Of a DNA stretch of 64,000 nucleotides, positions 46,123-57,398 are shown piece by piece. The notes under the pieces are model-generated. The model saw nothing but the letters and a program-made list of their open reading frames with translations. It searched no databases and was not told where the DNA came from. The stretch is from Zea mays. Taxonomy: Eukaryota; Streptophyta; Magnoliopsida; Poales; Poaceae. Numbering within the stretch: position 1 is the first letter of the stretch; each line of letters opens with the position of its first letter. A program made the position numbers and the translations under genes. The stretch covers positions 16,072,434 through 16,136,433 of the forward strand of contig NC_050099.1 in assembly GCF_902167145.1 (NCBI RefSeq), read 5' to 3'.

Positions 46123-49100
46123 TTGCAGGTTTATGCATCCGGGGGCTCAAGATGGATTATCGACAGCGGATGCACAAACCACATGACGGGGGAAAAGAGG
46201 ATGTTCTCTTCCTACGTCAAGAACAAGGATCCCCAAGATTCAATCATATTCGGTGATGGGAACCAAGGCAAGGTGAAAGGGTTAGGAAAAATTGCTATTT
46301 CATCCGAGCACTCTATTTCTAATGTGTTCTTAGTTGAGTCGCTTGGATATAACTTGTTGTCTGTGAGTCAACTTTGTAATATGGGATATAATTGTTTATT
46401 CACAAATGTAGATGTGTCTGTCTTTAGAAGAAGTGATGGTTCATTAGCTTTTAAGGGTGTACTAGACGACAAACTTTATTTAGTTGATTTTGCAAAAGAG
46501 GAGGTCGGTCTAGATGCATGCTTAATTGCTAAGACTAGCATGGGCTGGCTGTGGCATCGCCGTTTAGCACATGTGGGGATGAAGAACCTTCACAAGCTTC
46601 TAAAGGGAGAACACGTGATAGGTCTAACTAATGTAACTTTCGAAAAAGATAGACTTTGTGCAGCTTGTCAAGCAGGTAAACAGGTGGGAAGCTCTCATCA
46701 TGCCAAAAATGTGATGACAACATCAAGACCCCTGGAGTTACTTCATATGGACCTCTTCGGACCCATCGCCTATCTAAGCATAGGAGGAAGTAAGTATGGT
46801 CTTGTTATAGTTGATGATTTTTCCCGCTTCACTTGGGTATTCTTTTTGCAGGATAAATCTGAAACCCAAGGGACCCTCAAGCGCTTCCTAAGGAGAGCTC
46901 AAAATGAGTTTGAGCTCAAGGTGAAGAAGATAAGGAGCGACAACGGGTCCGAGTTCAAAAACCTTCAAGTGGAGGAGTATCTTGAGGAGGAAGGAATCAA
47001 GCACGAGTTCTCCGCTCCCTACACACCACAGCAAAATGGTGTGGTAGAGAGGAAGAACAGGACGCTACTTGACATGGCGAGGACGATGCTTGGTGAATTC
47101 AAGACGCCCGAACGGTTTTGGACGGAAGCCGTGAGCATGGCTTGCCACGCCATAAACCGGGTCTATCTTCATCGCCTCCTCAAGAAGACTTCATATGAGC
47201 TTCTAACCGGTAACAAACCCAATGTGTCTTACTTTCGTGTATTTGGGAGCAAATGTTACATTCTAGTGAAGAAAGGTAGGAATTCTAAGTTTGCTCCCAA
47301 AGTTGTAGAAGGGTTTTTGTTAGGTTATGACTCAAATACAAAGGCATATAGGGTCTTCAACAAATCATCGGGTTTGGTTGCAGTCTCTAGCGACATTGTA
47401 TTTGATGAGACTAATGGCTCTCCAAGAGAGCAAGTTGTTGATCTTGATGATGTAGATGAAGAAGATGTTCCAATGGCCGCAATGCGCACCATGGCAATTG
47501 GAGATGTGAGGTCAATGGAACAAAAGGAGCAAGATCAACCTTCTTCCTCAACAATGGTGCATCCCCCAACTCAAGACGATGAACAGGTTCATCAAGAGGA
47601 GGCATGTGATCAAGGAGGAGCACTCGATGATCATGTAATGGAGGAAGAAGCACAACAGGCACCTCCAACTCAAGTTCGAGCGACAATTCAAAGGAATCAT
47701 CCTGTCGACCAAATTTTGGGCGACATTAGCAAGGGAGTAACTACTCGTTCTAGATTAGTTAATTTTTGTGAGCATTACTCCTTTGTCTCTTCTATTGAGC
47801 CTTTCAGGGTAGAAGAGGCCTTGCTAGATCCGGACTGGGTGTTGGCCATGCAAGAGGAGCTCAACAACTTCAAGAGAAATGAAGTTTGGACACTGGTGCC
47901 TCGTCCCAAGCAAAACGTTGTGGGAACCAAGTGGGTGTTCCGCAACAAACAAGACGAGCACGGGGTGGTGACAAGGAACAAGGCGAGACTTGTGGCAAAA
48001 GGTTATGCCCAAGTCGCAGGTTTGGACTTTGAGGAGACCTTTGCTCCTGTGGCTAGGCTAGAGTCAATTCGTATTTTGTTAGCCTATGCCGCTCACCATT
48101 CCTTCAGGTTGTTCCAAATGGATGTGAAGAGCGCTTTCCTCAACGGGCCAATCAAGGAGGAAGTGTACGTGGAGCAACCCCCTGGCTTCGAGGATGAACG
48201 GTGCCCCGACCACGTGTGTAAGCTCTCTAAGGCGCTCTGTGGACTTAAGCAAGCCCCAAGAGCATGGTATGAATGCCTTAGAGACTTTCTAATTGCTAAT
48301 TCTTTCAAGATTGGGAAAGCCGATCCAACTTTATTCACTAAGACTTGTGATGGTGATCTTTTTATATGCCAAATTTATGTCGATGACATAATATTTGGTT
48401 CTACTAATCAAAAGTCTTGTGAAGAGTTTAGCAGGGTGATGACGCAGAAATTCGAGATGTCGATGATGGGCGAGTTGAACTACTTCCTTGGATTCTAAGT
48501 GAAGCAACTCAAGGACGGCACCTTCATCTCCCAAACGAAGTACACACAAGACTTGATAAAGCGGTTTGGGATGAAGGATGCCAAGCCTGCAAAGACTCCA
48601 ATGGGAACTGATGGACACACCGACCTCAACAAAGGAGGTAAGTCCGTTGATCAAAAAGCATATCGGTCTATGATAGGTTCCTTGCTTTACTTATGTGCTA
48701 GTAGACCGGATATTATGCTTAGTGTATGCATGTGTGCTAGATTTCAATCCGATCCAAGGGAGTGTCACTTAGTGGCCGTGAAGCGAATTCTTAGATATTT
48801 AGTCGCTACGCCTTGCTTCGGGATCTGGTATCCAAAGGGGTCTACCTTTGACTTAATTGGATATTCAGACTTCGATTATGCTGGATGTAAGGTCGATAGG
48901 AAGAGTACATCGGGGACGTGCCAATTCTTAGGAAGGTCCCTAGTGTCATGGAATTCTAAGAAACAAACTTCCGTTGCCCTATCCACCGCTGAGGCCGAGT
49001 ACGTTGCCGCAGGACAGTGTTGCGCGCAACTACTTTGGATGAGGCAAACCCTCAGGGACTTTGGTTACAATCTGAGCAAAGTCCCACTCCTATGCGATAA

Positions 49101-49329
49101 TGAGAGTGCTATCTGCATGGCGGACAATCCTGTTGAACACAGCCGCACAAAGCACATAGACATCCGGCATCACTTTTTGAGAGATCGCCAGCAAAAGGGA
49201 GATATCGAAGTGTTTCATGTTAGCACCGAGAACTAGCTAGCCGATATCTTTACCAAGCCTCTAGATGAGAAGACCTTTTGCAGGCTGCGTAGTGAGCTAA
49301 ATGTCTTAGATTCGCGGAACTTGAATTGA
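46123..49329 (+). pseudogene. pol: pol of Sire-F (two nonsense codons)
   Basis: Protease ([13 protein letters not shown]), H-H-C-C, integrase ([23 protein letters not shown]), RT (YVDD at 48376-48387) and RNase H all in one frame. TAA at 48496-48498 replaces a CAA and TAG at 49234-49236 replaces a CAG of Sire-B; both are C-to-T. True end TGA 49327-49329. As in Sire-B, the frame has no ATG and sits +1 to gag; it opens at 46090, overlapping gag by 26 nt. Confidence 0.94.
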
Positions 49330-50120
49330 TTTGTAGCATACATGTGTCTTATGCTTTGATAATGTTCCTTATGCATTTTGTTGTTTATCTATGGTGCTCG
49401 AGTTGTACAAGCACCCCCCGGACCTCACAAGTCCATTTGCAAGTGATGCACATATTAAGGGGGAGTTGTGCTACAACTTGACTCTTTGAGACTAACCATG
49501 TGTTTGAGTATTTTTAAGATTAGTCTCAAAGGTGGATTGAAAGGGAAAGATGGACTTGGACCATGCAAGACTTCCACTGCACTCCGATAAGAGGGTAACT
49601 TATTCCAAGTTCATCTCCATGCTCTTATTGCTTTTTGCTCTTAATTGACAAATTTTGGTGAGGCAATGGGGTTAAAGGGCCAAGATTGATCCCGTTTTGG
49701 TGCTTGATGCCAAAGGGGGAGAAAATAAGGCCAAAGCAACAAATGGATCAGCTACCACTTGAGAATTTTGAAAATAGTAGAATAGAGCTTTTGGTTTGTC
49801 AAAAAAAATCTCTTATTGTCTCTTTTGTCAAAAGTTGGCCTCTTGTGGGGAGAATGGTTGATTATGGAAAAAAGGGGGAGTTTTTTGAAATCTTTGATCA
49901 ATTTCTGTTGGAACAACTCTCTTTTTGTCTCAACAAGTGTGTTTGACTTAGAGATAGGAAATTGAATTTGATTTGCAAAAACAAACCAAGTGGTGGCAAA
50001 GAATGATCCATATATGCCAAAAATGAATCAAAACAATTTTGAGTTCTCATTTGTATTGATGTTGCACTTCCTTTAGTTGCTTTTTATTGTGTTGGCATAA
50101 ATCACCAAAAAGGGGGAGAT
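49330..50120 (+). other. Sire-F 3' non-coding region with four polypurine tracts
   Basis: No envelope-like ORF. Purine tracts: TTAAGGGGGAG (49455-49465), AAAGGGGGAG (49712-49721), AAAAAAGGGGGAG (about 49869-49881) and the LTR-adjacent AAAAAGGGGGAGAT (50107-50120). Confidence 0.8.
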
Positions 50121-51365
50121 TGAAAGGGAAATGTGCCCTTGGGCCATTTCTAAGTATTTTGGTGATTGAGTGCCAACACAAGTGGACTTATGTTAATCTA
50201 TGCAAAGTGATGGACAAAGTGCAAATCAAGTAAAAAGGTATGTTTCTAATACGTACATTGTTTTGGAGACTAATGTATTGTGTCTAAGTGCTGGAAACAG
50301 GAGAAATCAAGTTGGAAAAGAAGATGGCTTTGTTCAGCCAAAGACAGCTCGGTCTGGGTGCACCGGACTGTCCGGTGGTGCACCGGACAGTGTCCGGTGC
50401 GCCAGGCCGGCGTCTGTCAACTGGCTGCTCTCGAGAAGCAATTAACGGCGTACGACTATAAATCACCGGACTGTCCGGTGGTGCACCGGACTGTCCGGTG
50501 AGCCAACAGTCGGCCCGACCAACGGTCGGCCGCGTAATCCGCGCGCGACGCGTGGTAGAGCCAACGGTCAGAAGGGGGCACCGGACTGTCCGGTGTGCAC
50601 CGGACAGTGTCCAGTGCGCCAACGGCTCTGAACCGCCAACGGCCGGCTTCGCCAAAGAAGGAAATAAATTTGCACCGGACAGTGTCCGGTGGTGCACCGG
50701 ACTGTCCGGTGCGCCAGGCAACAGAAGGCAAGAATTGCCTTCTTGAAATGCTCTCAACGGCTCCTAGCTGCCTTGGGGCTATAAAAGGGACCCCTAGGCG
50801 CATGGAGGAAAAACCAAGCATTCCTTGAGCATTGTTGATCACTCACACTTCATTCTTGCGCACTTGATCGACATTCTTAGTGATTTGAGCTCCGTTCTAG
50901 TGAGAACCTCGAGATATTGTCTTGAGCTCAAGTCTTGGTCTTGTGTGTGCGTATTTGCTGTGGATTTGAGTGTGTTGCTTTCCTCCCTTACTCTAGTGCT
51001 TCATTGTGATTCTTATTGTAAGGGCGAGAGACTCCAAGTTGTGGAGATTCCTCGCAAACGGGAAAGAGTAAAGTAAAGAAGAACACTGTGGTATTCAAGT
51101 TGATCATTGGATCACTTGAGAGGAGTTGAGTGCAACTCTCGTCCGTCGGGACGCCACAACGTGGAGTAGGCAAGTTTTGTACTTGGCCGAACCAGGGGAT
51201 AAATCCTCGTGTCTCTTGTGCTCGTCCTTATTATGTCTATTGTGCTTCACAAGAGCTCTCCTCTCTACTCACTTGATTTCATTGTTCTAACTCTTAATCA
51301 AGTTTGTGGTGTTAAGTTTTAAGTTTTACAGGATCACCTATTCACCCCCCCTCTAGGTGCTATCA
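50121..51365 (+). repeat. Sire-F 3' LTR (1245 bp)
   Basis: Starts TGAAAGGGAAATGTGCCC and ends CTAGGTGCTATCA. TATA at 50780-50787; palindrome GAAGGCAAGAATTGCCTTC at 50724-50742; CACCGGAC array 50361-50711. It lacks the 97-bp duplication of the 5' LTR. Confidence 0.95.
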
Positions 51366-51370
51366 TTTTG

Positions 51371-51624
51371 AAGTACAATAAAAATAAATCCTTATTCTTG
51401 ACATAATTGTTTTAAGAGAATATCACTTCTTATGTAAAATTTTATATTAAGAGATTGTTTAAGTTAAGTCTTTCAGAGAACAGGTCTTAAATATATAGTT
51501 TAAGAAAGGAGTAACTTAATCTGAATAAGAATCTTTTATATAACTCTTATTTGAACACACAATTATTTAAGTCATGAAAAATGAGTTTTCCTAATTTACC
51601 CAAATATGTTTTTGGAGTGTTACA
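51371..51624 (-). repeat. S6: LTR-like insertion, right part
   Basis: AT-rich continuation of the sequence interrupted by Sire-F at 42356. Ends GTTTTTGGAGTGTTACA, reverse complement of an LTR-type start. No coding signal. Confidence 0.4.
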
Positions 51625-52940
51625 TTCGTGTTGATGATGAGTGATTGCCAACGGGTAGCGTCTCGGGTTGAGTCGTGAACTAACCGAGGCATGAGTTATT
51701 GTGTTGTGCAACCAAGTCTCTTGGCTTGTGGTGTACAGGTGTGGAGCACAGGTACGGTGGTCGACGACGAAGGTGAATGTCATGCAGGTTCGTACTGATG
51801 GACTAGGAGTGGTGAAGGATGAGCATTGGGACTTGACCAAGGGACCAGAGTTGCTAGGTGATTAACCGCAGTGGCTGACACCTGGGACATGCGCCGACAC
51901 AAGGAGGTGGCAGAGTGGGCCATGTTGCCGGCGTGGTCTAGGATTGGTGGGACACGTGTCCAAGATGTGGGGACGCACATACAGTGTGCTAGTCAGGACG
52001 ATTTGATGGTTGAGGCTCAAAAAACCACCTGACACTATAGACAACATGTTTTTGACCAAGTTTGGCCTCAAAACTCGACGGTGGCAGTTCTGACGGGAAT
52101 CAGAGGCGACACGTGGCATCATCATGAAGGAGAACATGACCGTTAGATCAATATCCCAGTACTTGGTCCATTTTGCTCGACGGAGTGGATAGGCCCTAGG
52201 TATCTAGGGGTAGTTTAGGAAGTAGTAATAACCCTCTATAAATATAGTGATAGGGTTGTTGTTACAACTATCTCTTTAGGCTTATCTCTTTGGCTATTTG
52301 TTTTAGGCTTCTACTTAAAACTCTACTTTTCCTTTCCCTAGATTAGCCGAGATCCACCGATGTTTTGAACTTGCGTCTGTGTTTGTAATCTTCACTGTTC
52401 TATTCAAAGGAAGGGTGGCCGTATCCATCCACATGGCCAGTTTGACTTGTTTACTCAATTATGTCTCCGCTGAAGTTTTGAGTCGATTTTGTTCGTGTGT
52501 TTCTTCCCTCTCATTCTCTTTGGATTTGTGGAAGAACCATCAAGTTCTTGTGTTGTGGGTGTTGTTGGGGATTGATTGGTAATAGAGTGCACTCTTTGGA
52601 TCACTGCATATGCCATGTTGGTGTAGTTCTTGGTCATGATCCGAGTTGATCTCCCTTTGAGTCTGTTTGAGAAAACCCCAAAAAATCCCATCACTCTCGA
52701 GAAATCTGATATATGCTCTAAGTTTTGATTTGTTCACGTTTAAACTTCATGAAACTTCTTCTTTCCTTCTGCGCACACTGTCTGTGAAATTTGAGGAATT
52801 TTTGAGGAGTTTTTCCTATGGGACACTGCCGCTCCCTTGTCCGGCACTACCGCTCAAGGTTTCTTATCCCCATTTTTCTCAAACTTCACAAATATGTTCT
52901 TCTCCCTCAACTCTTGATGCATGCAAAATTTGAGGGCGTT
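51625..52940 (+). repeat. D2: LTR-like sequence, second segment
   Basis: About 1.3 kb without coding signal. A TATA-like CTATAAATATAG at 52232-52243 fits an LTR promoter on the plus strand. The segment stops at 52940 where an inverted Opie-like LTR begins. Assignment to the same LTR as 41315-41691 is inference from the nesting. Confidence 0.45.
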
Positions 52941-53575
52941 TGAAAGTCGCCTAGAGGGGGGTGAATAGGTCGAATCTGAAATTTACAAACTTAAGCACAA
53001 ACTACAAGCCGGGTTAGCGTTAGAAATAGAAACGAGTCCGAGAGAGAGGGCACAAAACAAATCATGAGCGAATAAAGAGTGAGACACGATGATTTGTTTT
53101 ACCGAGGTTCGGTTCTTGCGAACCTACTCCCCGTTGAGGTGGTCACAAAGACCGGGTCTCTTTCAACCCTTTCCCTCTCTTAAACGGTCACTTAGACCGA
53201 GTGAGCTTCTCTTCTCAATCAAACGGAACACAAAGTTCCCGCAAGGACCACCACACAATTGGTGTCTCTTGCCTTGGTTACAATTGAGTTTGATCACAAG
53301 AATGAAGGAAGAAAAGAAGCAATCCAAGCGCAAGAGCTCAAATGAACACAACAAATCACTCTCTCTAATCACTAAAGCTTTGTGTGGAGTTGGGAGAGGA
53401 TTTGATCTCTTTGGTGTGTCTTGTATTGAATGCTAGCTCTTGTAAGGTGTAGAAGAGTGGAAAACTTGGATGCCATTGAACGTGGGGTGGTTGGGGTATT
53501 TATAGCCCCAACCACCAAAAAAGGCCGTTGGAAGTGTGCTGTCGCATGGCGCACCGGACAGTCCGGTGCGCCACC
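52941..53575 (-). repeat. Opie-like LTR in minus orientation, interrupted by Tat-2
   Basis: Starts TGAAAGTCGCCTAGAGGGG, the reverse complement of the S2 LTR end (28145), and matches S2 through AACTACAAGCCGGGTTAGCG. TATA on the minus strand near 53503-53511 (TATTTATAG on plus). One CACCGGACAGTCCGGTG unit is at 53551-53567. The left flank has no PBS, so this is an outer LTR end or a solo LTR; the remainder is beyond Tat-2, outside the window. Confidence 0.85.
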
Positions 53576-55257
53576 TGTCGGGGACCATAATTAGGGGTAC
53601 CCTCAAGACTCCTAATTCTCAGCTGGTAACCCCCATCAGCACAAAGCTGCAAAGGCCTGATGGGTGCGACTAAGTCAGGGATCGGTCCATTCGAGGGACT
53701 CGATCACGCCTCGCCCGAGCCCAGCCTCGGGCAAGGGCAGCCGACCCCGGAGGATCTCCGTCTCGCCCGAGGCCCCCCTCCAGCGACGAACAAACTTCCG
53801 GCTCGCCCGAGGCCCAGTCTTCACCAAGAAGCAACCCTGGCCAAATCGCCATGCCAACTGACCAAATCGCAGGGGCATTTAATGCAAAGGCGGCCTGACA
53901 CCTTTATCCTGACGCACATCCTCCAGTCGACAAAGCCGAAGTGACCGCAGTCACTTCGCCGCTCCACTGACCGGCCTGACAGAAGGACAGCGCCGCCTGC
54001 GCCGCTCCGACTGCTGTGCCACTCGACAGAGTGAGGCTGACAGGCAGTCAGGCCCGGCCTCAGGCACCATAGGAAACTCCGCTCCGCCCGACCCAGGGCT
54101 CGGACTCGGGCTCAGCCCCGGAAGACGGCGAACTCCGCTCCGTTCGACCCAGGGCTCGGACTTGGGCTCAGCCCCGGAAGACGGCGAACTTCGCTCCGCC
54201 CGACCCAGGGCTCGGACTTGGGCTCAGCCCCGGAAGACGGCGAACTCCGCTCCGCCCGACCCAGGGCTCAGACTTGGGCTCAGCCCCGGAAGACGGCGAA
54301 CTCCGCTCCGCCCGACCTAGGGCTCTGACTTGGGCTCAGCCCTAGAAGACGACGAACTCCGCTTCGCCCGACCCCAGGGCTCGAACTTGGGCTCAGCCCC
54401 AGAAGACGACGAACTCCGCTTCGCCCGACCCCAGGGCTCGGACTTAGCCCTAGCTTCAGCCGACGGTCTCCGCCTCGCCCGACCCAGGGGCTCGGACTCG
54501 ACCTCGGCCACGCAAGACAGACTCGACCTCGACATCGACCTCGGAGGAGCCTCCACATCGCCCAACCTAGGACGCGGACCGACCACGTCAACAGGAGGCG
54601 CCATCATTACCCTACCCCAAGCTGACTCAGGCTACGGTGAACAGGACTGGCGTCCCATCTGGCTCGCTCCGCCAGATAAGTAATGATGGCACCCCGCACG
54701 CTCTCTGACGACGGCGGCTCTCAGCCCCCTTACGGAAGCAAGAGGATGTCAGCAAGGACTCAACAGCCCCGACAGCTGTCCTTCCGCCAGGCTCCAGCGC
54801 TCCTCCGACGGCCACGACACCACACGAACTGGGTGCCAAAACCTCTCCGGCTGCCACGATGGCATGTACTTAGGGCGCTAGCTCTCCTCCGCTAGACACG
54901 TTAGCACTCTGCTACACCCCCATTGTACATCTGGATCCTCTCCTTGCGCCTATAAAAGGAAGGACCAGGGCCCTCTTACAGAGGGTTGGCCACGCGGGGA
55001 AGAGGACGGGATGGGCGCTCGCATGAGGCCGCTCGCTCCCTCTCCCGCGTGGACGCTTGTAACCCCCTACTGCAAGCACACCCGACCTGGGCGCGGGACA
55101 AACACGAAGGCCGCGGGATTTCCACCTCTCTCTCTCGCTCTGGCTGCCTTTTCTTCCCCCCTTCGCGCTCCGTCTCGCGCCGACCCATCTGGGCTGGGGC
55201 ACGCGGCGACATTTTCACTCGTCGGCCCAGGGACCCCCCGGTCTCGAAACGCTGACA
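53576..55257 (+). repeat. Tat-2 5' LTR (1682 bp)
   Basis: Starts TGTCGGGGACCATAATTAGG and ends TCTCGAAACGCTGACA. TATA (TATAAAAG) at 54951-54958. It contains the 56-bp repeat array at 54067-54460. Both ends are related to Tat-1 LTR ends. Confidence 0.92.
54067..54460. repeat. 56-bp tandem repeat array in Tat-2 LTR (about 7 units)
   Basis: GAAGACG markers occur at 54121, 54177, 54233, 54289, 54345 and 54402, giving a 56-bp period (57 once). Units read GAACTCCGCTCCGCCCGACC, then CAGGGCTCGGACTTGGGCTC, then AGCCCCG. The array lies in U3, upstream of the TATA box. Overlapping open frames here are repeat artefacts. Confidence 0.92.
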
Positions 55258-55259
55258 GT

Positions 55260-55277
55260 TGGCGCGCTAGGTAGGGG
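55260..55277 (+). promoter_or_regulatory. Primer-binding site of Tat-2
   Basis: TGGCGCGCTAGGTAGGGG two bases after the 5' LTR; matches the Tat-1 PBS except at three positions. Confidence 0.78.
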
Positions 55278-55317
55278 CCTGCTGCGTGTTGACGAACAGC
55301 TTCCCGTCAAGCTTCAG

Positions 55318-56736
55318 ATGGGTAGTCTCCAGCAACCTTTCCAACCCGGGACGGTGCTCCGTTTCCGGAGTCTTGAGTTCATGTCCCTCGACGGCAGCTA
55401 CGACATGATACTCCTTCCCCCGCCGTGCGACAGCGACAATGGCGGCCGACAGCCCGCCCGCCGGCGGCGGAATCGACGACATCTTCCCCGCGTGGCGGAA
55501 GAACAACATTCAAGCTCACCCCGCCCTCTCCCCCGTCGACGGAGGAGGAGGCGGGGCAACCAAGGCCAAGCAGGAGGTGGCACCTCGTCGACTGTCGAGC
55601 GAGTCGACAGCGCCGGCGCCCCAATGAGGGGCGCGTCGAGCATCGACCTCGCGTTTGAGACGAAGACGAGCGCCGTCTCCCCACAACATGCCAATTCCAA
55701 GCAAACGGACGACGCCAGCACGCTCGCGAAAGGCTTGCTGGGCGTCACCCTCGTACCTGAGACGATGGTGCAGTCAGTCCCTGACGTGACTTGATCACCG
55801 CCCGTCGACCAAGAGGTACCGACCGATTCCCATCTCACGCCTCTTGGATTCAGCCTCGACCCACCGAGCGGCTTCGCTTTGGCGGGCGCTCTCGTAGAGG
55901 CGAGTCCGAACCCTCTTGGGTATCGTATGCGGTCACCCTGGTACCGGCTGACGGACGTCTCGACCTACGGGCCCTCGGGGTCCGAGGAAGATGACGAGCC
56001 CGACTTCTGTTGGGACTTCTCCGAACTTGGTAACCCCAGTGCCGTGCGGGACTTCATGACCGCATGCGACTACTGCCTTTCTGACTGTTCCGACGGTAGC
56101 TGCAGCCTCGGCGACGAGGACTGCGGCCCAAGTCGCGAATGTTTCCACGTCGATCTAGGGGGTCCCTCCGAAGGCAACCATCTTGGTATGCCGGAGAACG
56201 GTGATCTCCCTAGGCCTGTGCCTCGCGTTGACATCCTACGGGAGCTAGCTATGGTCCCCGTTCCAGCGGGGGGTCATGACCCACAGCTCGAGCAAATCCG
56301 CGGGGTGCCGGCCAGGCTCGACGAGGGAGCGGGAGCACTTGAGCCGATCCGCCGGGACGTCGGGCAGGAATGGGCGGGCCAACCTCCGGCCGGAGAAGTG
56401 CGCCATCTACCCCAGGGTATCCAGCACCGCATCGCCGACGATGTCAGGGCAAGGCCGCCACCCGCTTCCAGTGGAGTCGGCCAGAACCTGGCAGCAGAAG
56501 CAATGCTTCTCCGTGCGATGCCAGAGCCATCAACCACCGAGGGGCGACGAATCCAGGGAGAGCTCAAGAATCTCCTGGAGGGCACTGCGGTCCGACGGGC
56601 CAAAAGCTCCGCCTCCCGAAGGCAGGGGTACCCCTCGGAACATCGCGCCGCGACTTCCCGATTCATGCGGGAAGCCTCGGTCCACACCGGGCGCACGCGC
56701 AACACAGCGCCTGCGGCCCCGGGACGCCTCGGCAAC
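55318..56736 (+). pseudogene. gag: gag 5' part of Tat-2 (one stop; cut by solo LTR)
   Basis: ATG at 55318 (MGSLQQPFQPGTVLRF). Basic Arg-rich segment, then TGA at 55792-55794 (TCA in Tat-1). The same frame continues with the acidic DFMTACDYCLSDCSDG region and the linker NLAAEAMLLRAMPEPSTTEG. At 56736 the solo LTR begins. After removing that LTR and one GCAAC copy, the frame joins 57399 without a shift. Confidence 0.9.
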
Positions 56737-57393
56737 TGTTGGGGACTTGTTCTCAAATGCTAAGAATTAAGAACAAGGCAACACAAAAAATGTTAAGTGT
56801 TAAGGCCCTTCGTCCTCCATAACGATATATCCCTTCGGGATATAAAGCATCTCGGACGAAGGTTACGAAGGACATACCTTCGTAAGCATAACAACGAAGA
56901 ATGAAGCATTCACATAAATCATAGAATATGAAATAAACATTTAAATATTGTCATAGAATTATCTCTATTTGTACCATTGAATATAAATGACTTTGAATTA
57001 CAAATGTACCTTCGGTCCTGCGGAAGGCAAAAGTACAAGCGTGATGCGAAAGCAAATGACAAGTTAGCGTGAACAGTACGGGGGTACTGTTCACCTATTT
57101 ATAGGCACGGGGTACAACCCATACAAAATTACATACATGCCCTTTACATTTGGTGATAATTCTATAGCATTCTATCGAGGTCTAAATGGCCTTTTCATCT
57201 TTAAGTCGGTTCCCCTTTCTGCGAACATGCCGAAGCTTTCCTGCTTCACAGCTTCGGCACTGTGTCAACCTTCGTATCTTTTGAGCTTCTCCCTTTCTGA
57301 TTCAAGTCCGAAGATACCTGTTCACACATTATACTCCAGAAACATTGTTAAATCATGTTTTTGAGGACCTTCGGAAGCCGAAGGCCCCCAACA
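56737..57393 (-). repeat. Solo LTR S5 (657 bp) with TSD GCAAC
   Basis: Flanked by GCAAC at 56732-56736 and 57394-57398. Plus-strand ends TGTTGGGGACTTGTTCTC and CGAAGGCCCCCAACA. Same family as S1 at 1986-2569 but inverted. TATA on the minus strand at 57095-57103. A perfect 11-bp inverted repeat (GTGAACAGTAC / GTACTGTTCAC, 57069-57094) sits directly beside it. Confidence 0.93.
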
Positions 57394-57398
57394 GCAAC

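Larger units (their letters stand above)
42357..51365 (+). mobile_element. Sire-F: Ji-type Sirevirus, full length (9.0 kb), plus strand, coding lesions
   Basis: Flanked by TTTTG at 42352-42356 and 51366-51370. LTRs 42357-43684 and 50121-51365, initiator-Met PBS, gag, pol and polypurine tracts are all present. Only four coding lesions: TAG and a 1-bp deletion in gag, and two nonsense codons in pol. Very close to Sire-B in protein sequence. Confidence 0.96.

Noticed and set aside
51371..52940. Candidate low-copy host gene in the stretch between Sire-F and the Opie-like LTR
   Set aside because: No frame above ~100 codons, no intron-exon pattern, and an LTR-like TATA context; more likely old LTR sequence.
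54067..54683. Overlapping long frames on both strands in the Tat-2 LTR
   Set aside because: They are produced by the GC-rich 56-bp repeat, whose lack of stops is propagated by repetition; they lie in an LTR upstream of the TATA box.
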